A stretch of DNA of 64,000 bases, taken from positions 1,880,411 to 1,944,410 of the forward strand of contig JAQFVV010000050.1 in assembly GCA_028023455.1 (NCBI GenBank), in the 5' to 3' direction. Position numbers and translations under genes: made by a program. Shown one piece after another: positions 58,401 through 64,000 of the stretch. Under the pieces are notes generated by a model. It had not been told where the DNA came from, ran no database searches, and saw only the letters and a list, made by a program, of their open reading frames with translations. The stretch comes from Epiperipatus broadwayi (taxonomy: Eukaryota > Onychophora > Udeonychophora > Euonychophora > Peripatidae). Position 1 is the stretch's first letter; each line of letters begins with the position of its first letter.

Positions 58401-58646
58401 AGGTCTGAGAGGGAGTTTTTGAATCTGGTGGCCTAGTAATTCCACCCTGGTCACCCAGCTACTGGCCACGAATGAGAGTTGACTGCCTGTATCTATTAAT
58501 GCCATGACTTGGTGACTATCTAACTCTATAGTTACCAGGGGACATGCCCTAACACTTAGTACTGACTTTTCTTCCTCAACTTCTCTCAGGGTACCCATAG
58601 TGGGCCGAACATGTTCAGTTTCATTCCCTTTTTCTAATGTGGGCAT
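55419..58646 (-). CDS. Pol polyprotein, Ty3/Gypsy order (PR-RT-RNaseH-IN)
   Basis: An open frame of 1075 residues with all domains in Ty3/Gypsy order. Aspartic protease: IDTGSQLSFV at residues 51-60 and VVLGADFLG at 125-133. Reverse transcriptase at about 230-450: VVVKKKDGSVRICLDARTLN, first catalytic Asp in STLDLTSSYW (318), PFGLINSAAG, and YMDD at 380-383. RNase H at about 520-645: LQTDCSRVG (D529), TEQETLAI (E571), ITDHR (D596) and VADILSR. Integrase: H747, H752, C782, C785 zinc motif, then D814, D873 and E908 as the DDE triad (34 residues between the last two), and a GPY-type module (PLYKGPYQI) near 1033-1041. It makes and inserts the cDNA copy. The frame is open 66 nt upstream of the first ATG, to 58712, overlapping gag in the -1 frame, so translation by frameshift is likely and the ATG at 58646 may not be used. 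No stop or frameshift interrupts it. Confidence 0.96.
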   Translation of the reverse strand: MPTLEKGNETEHVRPTMGTLREVEEEKSVLSVRACPLVTIELDSHQVMALIDTGSQLSFVASSWVTRVELLGHQIQKLPLRPLKMFMANGKQTKTESYQIWVEIAWGPLKIGHVFLIMRGLLQEVVLGADFLGKHQGSISFETREVAVYKEILKMQKEQALTNNQSMFMKGDVEEEEVKAKIQQAECTGLEERQALQGLLEEYKYAFSNTPGMIKGYQHRIRLKEEGFFQAKTYPIPFQYQEAVEQQIQKMVEWGIIKKAPSPYNNPLVVVKKKDGSVRICLDARTLNNVTVPERDTPPNIKEIFLNLKGMNIFSTLDLTSSYWQMSLDPRDRQYTAFRYKGHSHVFQRVPFGLINSAAGLMRCLDQVLSEEVKKGIISYMDDVVVASKSYAEHIQSLERLFQECIRKNITINLSKSRFIQSEISFLGHIVSGKGVRTHPEKIKAIQEFPEPNTKKGVRSFLGLCNYYHKFYPGFALDTISLIDLTKKGSNWVWDDRSRAEFQNIKAKFLQTVMLNHPDFGQPFYLQTDCSRVGMGAILFQVSEAQQQKVLYFISRTLKGPEKNYTVTEQETLAIVWACEKFKQFLLGSQVIIITDHRCLEFLNRSYLTSDRLVRWSLSLQRFNYCVRYCPGRENIVADILSRNPVKIEVENPCLSDESAGNIMQIQSSSIETKLINIAQWQQQYPPYDKLMQEAQKEIAQGNSIDQGPKKFRLRDGVLQQRIHPDKEEWRTLVPPELRDEIIAKIHKAIGHYGPRKTEEAVRRQFYWPALYESILIGLRQCGSCAINKPPNKSYKGPLNNILPTEPNQLLAIDHYGPLPPFNRYRYLLVTYDVFSKYVQAYPVRSVNTQDTVRVLQGRQFPKIGKPMTILSDRGAAFTSGAWKSWVARQNIKHVLTSIRNPQSNPCERIMRELGRLYRATVGNNHKNWVKNTDLVLQSINQTKNESTGFPPHRLHFGKTCPPVIPVPLRIENEAVDHQQDKEQARIRLKRAADYRGRKQKPTYKFNTGDWVWVRDIPPSSRLLSKYKKFYPLYKGPYQIKESWGNNAFVLQKNQHTLGTYNARSLKPCLLKVPN

Positions 58647-58663
58647 CCGTCTATGGGAATAAT

Positions 58664-60529
58664 CTAGCGGAACCCTTTGTAGTTTAACGACCCCGGTACT
58701 GTGGACTTCCCCTTATATGCCTTGCTATCCTGGTGCGCCTTGCTAACCCTCGGGTATGACCCCTTATCCTCCTGACTAACAGCCTGGCACTTAACATGAT
58801 CTAACTTCCTAACTTTCTCAGGCATTTCTTTGTGTATGGGGGTATAGTCTATGGTGGTCAGGAAGGCTGCCATCTCCTCCACTGTACGTATCCTACACCC
58901 CACCATCATCTGTTGCATATATCCAGGCATATTCTGCTGAATTATCCGTATTATTTGAGTCTCAGTAAAGGGAAAGGCATTCAAGGATCTAAGACGGGCC
59001 ACCTGGCGCATAAAAAATTGTGTGTGTGTCTCCCTGGTGACAGACCCATAGTGTTCTCTGAGCACAGTATGGTAAATCCCATCCTGCCTTTCCTCGCTCC
59101 AGAAAGTCCGTACTAGGGCTGCCGCATACTGCTCAAACGTGTGAGGCTTTTCTTTATAGCAGTCCCACCAGGACTGGGCATACCCTTGTAGGTAGTGTGT
59201 GGCTAGCATGATTTGGTCCTGAGGGTCTACCTGCTGGAACCTAAACAATTCAGTTAGACTTTGAAGGTGTGTCTTAGGGCTTTCACCAACCTCTCCTTTA
59301 AAGGTTTTGACCTGTATATATTTTGACAGATATGTCTGTTGCCTAACTGTATCTATGCCTATCACCCCTTCTCTTGGGCTCTCTATGTTCACTTCTCCCT
59401 TATGGCCCTCTTCCCCTCTGATTATCATAGGGCTTTGGACCCTTTCTCTGTCCCCTACACAGGCTATTTTATCTTGATGGGCATACTCTTTTGTCTCTGG
59501 GGCCCCTCTGTCTTCTCTTCTGGCTTCTTTTCTTTGTATGTTCTGATCTTCCGCTTCCCCCTCGCCTTTGCTATCTAGCTTTATTCTTTTTGGCGCTGAT
59601 CTTCTATCTCCTACCCATGCTGTCTCTTTCTGCCCCTTTTCTACTCTATCTACTCTCTCCTGCAGCCCCTGTATCTCCTGTAATAGATCTTTTCTCCCTT
59701 CTGCAGTCCCTTTATTCATTTTTTCTAACTCTCTTTCTATGCCCTCCACTTTTTTCTGTGTTTCTTTCTTTATATCCGTGACCTCTTTATGTAAGCTCTC
59801 TCCCTGCTGTTCTAGCTTGCTCCTTACTGTGAGGACCTCCCCTTTTACTGTCCTTAAACTAGTTTCCATTTTTTTTTCTTGTGCCTCCAGGAGCTCCTCA
59901 CACTCTTTCTGTGTTTCCTCATTTTGTTTCTTACATTCAATATTTAACCTATCCATTGTTTCCTCCAGAGTTTGGAACCGCTGTTCTACCTTGGTGTCAA
60001 ACATGTGTCCTATATATTGTCGCATTTCTTCTCTATCTCTTTTTTCCTTTTCTTCCCTTTCAGCTTTATCTCTTTCCTTTTCTTCTCTATCTCTTCTATC
60101 TTTTTCTTCCCTTTCAGCTTTATCTCTTTCCTTTTCTTCTCTATCTCTTCTTTCTTTTTCTTCTCTTTCAGCTTTATCTCTTCTTTCCTTTTCTTCCCTT
60201 TCAGCTTTATCTCTTTCCTTTTCTTCTCTATCTCTTCTATCTTTTTCTTCCATTCTCTCATTATTTTTGTTTATTATTTCCATTATTGTCATTAGGCTTG
60301 GTGCCTCGTTTACTCCCTGTTTTTCCTTATGCCTCTTTTCTTGTGTTGGTTTTGGCCCACTTTTCTCTTCTAAGTTTTCATATTTGCTCACTGCTATTTC
60401 CTCCTCCATACTGCTACTATCTTTTACTATCCTTCTCCCCGATCTCAAAGTTTTACCATCGCTTTCTACTTCATTTCCTATCTGCTCTTCCTGCTCCTCT
60501 TTTCCCTCCTCTTTTCTTTCAACTTCCAT
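58664..60529 (-). CDS. Gag protein with long coiled coil
   Basis: An open frame of 621 residues just 5' of pol. Residues 1-90 are acidic/basic and low in structure. About 90-310 is a long, highly charged predicted coiled coil, with near-perfect EEKERDKAER-type repeats at about 98-168. About 395-560 is a retrotransposon Gag (capsid-like) domain: YIQVKTFKGEVGESPKTHL, MLATHYLQGYAQSWW, FEQYAAALVRTFW, and THTQFFMRQVARLRSLNAF. It would assemble the particle that packages element RNA. No CCHC zinc knuckle is visible after the capsid region, where many Gypsy Gags have one; the basic C-terminus may bind RNA instead. The stop (TAG, 58666-58664) is 17 nt before the first pol ATG. Start is the first ATG, preceded by an AT-rich leader. 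Long frames on the opposite strand over the coiled coil are artefacts of the purine-rich repeat. Confidence 0.92.
   Translation of the reverse strand: MEVERKEEGKEEQEEQIGNEVESDGKTLRSGRRIVKDSSSMEEEIAVSKYENLEEKSGPKPTQEKRHKEKQGVNEAPSLMTIMEIINKNNERMEEKDRRDREEKERDKAEREEKERRDKAEREEKERRDREEKERDKAEREEKDRRDREEKERDKAEREEKEKRDREEMRQYIGHMFDTKVEQRFQTLEETMDRLNIECKKQNEETQKECEELLEAQEKKMETSLRTVKGEVLTVRSKLEQQGESLHKEVTDIKKETQKKVEGIERELEKMNKGTAEGRKDLLQEIQGLQERVDRVEKGQKETAWVGDRRSAPKRIKLDSKGEGEAEDQNIQRKEARREDRGAPETKEYAHQDKIACVGDRERVQSPMIIRGEEGHKGEVNIESPREGVIGIDTVRQQTYLSKYIQVKTFKGEVGESPKTHLQSLTELFRFQQVDPQDQIMLATHYLQGYAQSWWDCYKEKPHTFEQYAAALVRTFWSEERQDGIYHTVLREHYGSVTRETHTQFFMRQVARLRSLNAFPFTETQIIRIIQQNMPGYMQQMMVGCRIRTVEEMAAFLTTIDYTPIHKEMPEKVRKLDHVKCQAVSQEDKGSYPRVSKAHQDSKAYKGKSTVPGSLNYKGFR
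58682..58688 (-). promoter_or_regulatory. Candidate -1 ribosomal frameshift site, GTTAAAC
   Basis: In the 49-nt region where gag and the open -1 pol frame overlap (58712-58664), the minus strand reads G-TTA-AAC in gag phase, the spacing needed for tandem -1 slippage. GUUAAAC is a known slippery heptamer (used by equine arteritis virus). It lies 16 nt before the gag stop. I did not identify a downstream stimulatory fold. Confidence 0.6.
60010..60290. repeat. Purine-rich repeats in gag (coiled-coil codons)
   Basis: On the minus strand a block of about 30-40 nt encoding the charged REEKERDKAE-type heptads repeats about seven times. On the plus strand it appears as TTTTCTTCTCTATCTCTT-like pyrimidine repeats. 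Unit number could change by unequal exchange. Confidence 0.85.
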
Positions 60530-61075
60530 TTTAATTTTATTTTTCTATATATATCTTAGTACTATTATTTTCTTTGATCTGCTTCTTTTATTTTTATATC
60601 TGACAGCTGACTCGCCGTCTACTCCCCCAGAACTGACTACCTATCATTACCTCAATCACTCCTTCTTTGCCCATTATTATTTGCCACTTGATACATTTAA
60701 ATAATACATAAATATATAATAAGCACATCTAAATAATCAATTAAATTTTCAGACTCACCCAGCTTCTGACTTGTCACCTGTGGTTTCTCCCTTAAAATAT
60801 AAAACTTTTTTTTTTTTTTTTTCAGTACGCGTGTATTTCTTTTTCTTGCCTGATCATTTGTGTATTTATATATATTTTTCTTGCTTGATCATTCTCTTGC
60901 TCATCCCTTTCTGAATCACCAATTTATTTAAATTACTTACAAACTCAATTATTTATCAATTTTAATACTAGATTATGAGTTGTTTTGTTTAATTTATACA
61001 TATCTTTGTCATACTGCAGTGATATTTGGAACGAAAAATATAATAACTCTACTCAGGGTTGTGTACTTAGTCTAA
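60530..61075 (-). other. Element leader (5' untranslated)
   Basis: Between the primer-binding-site candidate and the gag ATG. AT-rich, with a T-run near 60807-60821. No ORF on the element strand. Confidence 0.6.
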
Positions 61076-61094
61076 GCTCCACGTTGGGTCGCTA
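61076..61094 (-). promoter_or_regulatory. Primer-binding-site candidate
   Basis: Minus strand TAGCGACCCAACGTGGAGC resembles the TGGCGNCCAACGTGGGGC class of tRNA primer sites, with two differences including the second base of the expected TGG. It lies 24 nt inside the LTR end at 61119, farther than usual. Called on resemblance only. Confidence 0.4.
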
Positions 61095-61118
61095 ACTCCG
61101 GGAAAAAAAATATACCTA

Positions 61119-64000
61119 TGTAACGGTCAGGTTTGTACATTTGCTCAACAGACTGAGAGTCCAAGCCAGAGAACCAAAAGCTGACCAAGTCGGGATAGTA
61201 ATACCCTACGTCTGATCATACCTTAACTCTCTCACTCGTGCTTCCAAGTCAACCCATCGCGAATGACATGCCTGAGGTTACACTCGATATCTCTTTGATC
61301 ACGTTCCAGCAATAGCAAAGCAGTAAAACATGAGACATTCCCCCCTTATTACATATTCTATTATATACCTTAGATAACTCAACTAGTGATTCATAAGATA
61401 ATGAGCAAGTAATGAGACTGAGACAAATTTATATTTCATAAATTTAATATAACAATAAATACTCAAGCATAGTAGGTTGTGTACAGCTAGCTCACACGCA
61501 GGTGAGTGGATTCTCAGGGTTATAAATAATAATACAAAGCAATGAATGCATGCTCAGAGTTATAAAACAATATTATTACAAAGCATTCAGTGTGTTCTCA
61601 GGGTATAAAATAATAGTATAAAGCATTGAGTGGATGCTCAAAGTTATAAAATAATATTACAAAGCATTGAGTATGTTTTCTCAGGGTATAAAATGATATT
61701 ACAAAGTAATAGACTCTTAGTAAGTTTATGTCACCTTTCATGTTGTAATTCATGCCATGTTTTATATGTTTGAAATCGGTTATAGTTAGCTAGAGTAATC
61801 GAGTTGATGGATAAATGCTAGATATTACTAATACGTTGAAGATTATATCATTGTTGCCAAGTTTAAAATATTATAATGACTAAGTTTAAGATTATATTAT
61901 AAATATATTCAAAATCATATTATAGATATTTGCGTGATATAATATTGTTATACAGCTAAACGCATTAAATCAGACTCTAGTTCGGATCAAAGCCGAAGTT
62001 ACTTTCTAGGGAAGTTGAACTGAGACGTGATGGCAGTGGAACGTTAGATTCTAGTGCGTTAGAAACTAGAGTATCAGATAAGTGCGACTCGAATGCATTC
62101 TTAATGGGGTTTATTACCTAGTAAACGGTTCCCTAACCGATCTGCTTGCTACAATGGAAGAGGCCTTTTTATTAAGAACAGAAGATTGGCTTATGAGCCC
62201 TTTGGAAACGCTTTGGTTTCGTTATACAAGAATAAATGTCACATTTGCCTAAACTTTCGAGGCGTGACTTGACGAAATACGAAGATCTGTCGCAGGGGCC
62301 TAAACTTTCGAGGCGTGCCTGGACGTGGAACAATCTTGAGATGGGCCATTATGACATAGCAAGTAGATATGCATTTTTATGCAAATTAGCAATACATTCG
62401 CAACGCTAAATTAATATTTAATAAATTTAATTACGCCAAAATCTTAGCTTCTTCAGTGCTACTACCACCGGTCAGTTCATAAATGAGATTATTAAATGAT
62501 GAGATAAAGGCGATAATGAGAATCTGATTTAAGGGTTTTCTGTATAGCTACTTATAGATCTGGGGCATTAATTATATAGATAACTAGAACTTATAGCAAA
62601 CTGGTTGTTAAATAATAAAATGTGAGTTATAAAATAGCTCACGCAAATTATTGATGTTTAAATAAATTACACATCTTAAATAATTCGTCAAAATAGACCT
62701 TATTAATAATGAAAAATGAGTTTTAACTAACGAATGCAAATCTATATTTTAAATAGCTTGTGTGAAATATACTTTTTCAGATAACTGGCAAAATACATAT
62801 TTTAAATCATTTACGCAAATATAATTCTTAAATAACTTGGGCAAAATCTGCGTTTTAAATAGCATACGCAATATATACGTTTTAACTAACTTTAGTAAAC
62901 ATTTTTCATTTTATATAATCTTTAGAAAAGATGCGTTTTAAATAATAGACGCTAAATATACCTTTTAAATAACTCTAACAAAACATTTTCCTTTTCAATT
63001 AACTTGAGAAAAGATGCGTTTTAAATAATATACGCAAATATACATTTTAAAATAAGTTTATCAAAAGATTTTAAATAACTGGTTCGATTCACTCTAGCAC
63101 AAATATAATTCAGAAAAGAGTCTTAGCTATATTCTTTATATCGCAATATTGATATAATAAAGGTAATTGCTCACTCCCCTCCCCCCAATAATTTATTAAC
63201 ACACCAGACTCCGTTCTGATAAAAACACAGCATAAATCAATAAACATGAAATTAAAATATAAGAATTGCATAAAATGATCGATAAGATCATAATTTAGAC
63301 ATAAAAATTTATAGTATGGTTTTATAGAAACTAGATGTGTGTGATTATTTAAATTATTAATGATCAACGGCTACTTAAAGTTATTAATGATCAAGCAAGA
63401 ATTGAGTGTGTTCTAAGATTTAAACCATTTTACGATAAACATTTTAGTAGAACATTTAGAAATATTATAAATTATGTGATTTATTTAGCTAGCTTTCATT
63501 TAGTATACGTTTTAGTTAGGAAATGTAATATTTTGTAGAAAGGATTTACCGGAAAGTCTTTAAGGCCTTGTTCATTGCGCTTCTCTTTATATTCAGTCAG
63601 GCTGGGCTTCTCTTAGGTTTTAGTCTGGATGTAACTTCGTGAATTTATCTCTGTGGCAGCTTTCTCCATTTCTCTGATCAGGAACTATCTGGTTTCTCAG
63701 GTACAGGTTCTTTCTCTTGTGATGGGCATGGTGGAGGTCTTCTTTCATCGGTAGCCGCTCGTGGAAGAGCAAACGGCTGTCTCCTCGTCTCTAGCCAACG
63801 GTCATCTTGGTAGCAGCTTGGATGGTAGTTTTTAGATTTAGATTTCTTAACGGCAGGAACAGTCTTATTTAACTTCAGCTCTGGTCACAGCAACAGCAAA
63901 AATCAACACGGATTATGATAGATGGATGGAAGAGGCTAGGTTAGAGAGTTGGTGGCTATTTTGGGCCCCTTTTTATGCTGTATTTTTGACAGAAGTAACC
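61119..64000 (-). mobile_element. 5' LTR of Ty3/Gypsy-type element (runs off window)
   Basis: Starts (inner end) TGTAACGGTCAGG and aligns with 51292-54164. It leaves the window at 64000 with at least 0.8 kb still to come if the LTR is about 3.7 kb. As the 5' LTR of a minus-strand element it should hold the promoter, probably in the unseen or rightmost part. It includes the same two minisatellite regions and doubled CCTAAACTTTCGAGGCGTG. The outer target duplication cannot be checked. Confidence 0.88.

Noticed and set aside
59568-60704. A 378-codon open frame on the plus strand, and three more overlapping ones at 59.9-60.5 kb
   Set aside because: They are antisense to the purine-rich coiled-coil part of gag; the products are low-complexity Ser/Phe/Leu strings.

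Overview
This is a window of AT-rich animal DNA, probably from an invertebrate. It has no prokaryotic features and no host gene that I can recognise. The evidence is the low GC content, long (AT)n arrays, truncated non-LTR retrotransposons, tRNA-derived short repeats, many foldback repeats and one large Ty3/Gypsy-type LTR retrotransposon. I cannot name the species. Almost everything that can be supported here is mobile or repetitive DNA.

Layout. From 1 to about 50 kb the sequence is a mosaic of old repeats in anonymous AT-rich DNA. I name the recurring families A to F for this report. Family A (0.5, 7.1, 11.2-11.9, 16.9-17.95, 29.3-29.7, 39.0-39.5, 40.3-41.0, 42.6-43.5 and 46.9-47.3 kb) occurs as head-to-head copies, sometimes with an extra tandem copy about 0.43 kb away. 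Family B (3.9, 6.1-6.5, 16.0-16.7, 18.55-18.77 kb) and its relative C (19.5-19.9, 30.2-30.9 kb) carry a tRNA-like B-box or share B's core. Family D (1.5 and 7.75 kb), family E (23.3 and 50.1 kb) and family F (3.2, 14.5-14.9, 20.7-21.1 kb; tRNA-like head) complete the set. Two LINE lineages are scattered through the window as dead copies: an RTE-like one (main copy 4.9-6.7 kb) and a second one with a C-terminal C-x2-C-x8-H-x4-C motif (main copy 12.9-14.2 kb). There is also a 107-bp tandem array (33.45-34.25 kb) flanked by long AT microsatellites, a two-unit 313-bp tandem duplication (48.3-48.9 kb) and a possible short TIR element (47.7-48.2 kb).

The main observation is that families A, B/C, D, E and F each contain a sequence that fits the hammerhead ribozyme: CTGANGA, a stem-loop, GAAA, a very short stem III, an NUH cleavage site, and flanking stem I. 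In family A the two strands of stem I pair over 6 + 6 bp and covary between copies. In B, stems I, II and III can all be drawn. The copies are mostly inverted pairs whose axis lies next to the ribozyme, and family A also has tandem monomers. Known hammerhead-bearing elements of this kind are Penelope-like elements and retrozymes. No Penelope reverse transcriptase is visible here, so these look like small non-autonomous units.

From 50.96 kb to the right edge the window holds a decayed LTR end and then a minus-strand Ty3/Gypsy element: 3' LTR at 51292 to about 54974, pol at 55419-58646, gag at 58664-60529, leader and primer-binding-site candidate at about 61076-61094, and 5' LTR from 61119 running off the window. 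Both ORFs are open, and the LTRs differ at only a few dozen positions by eye, so the insertion is recent. pol lies in the -1 frame relative to gag, and a correctly phased GTTAAAC heptamer sits in the 49-nt overlap. The LTRs are unusually long and are themselves built partly of minisatellite-like repeats.
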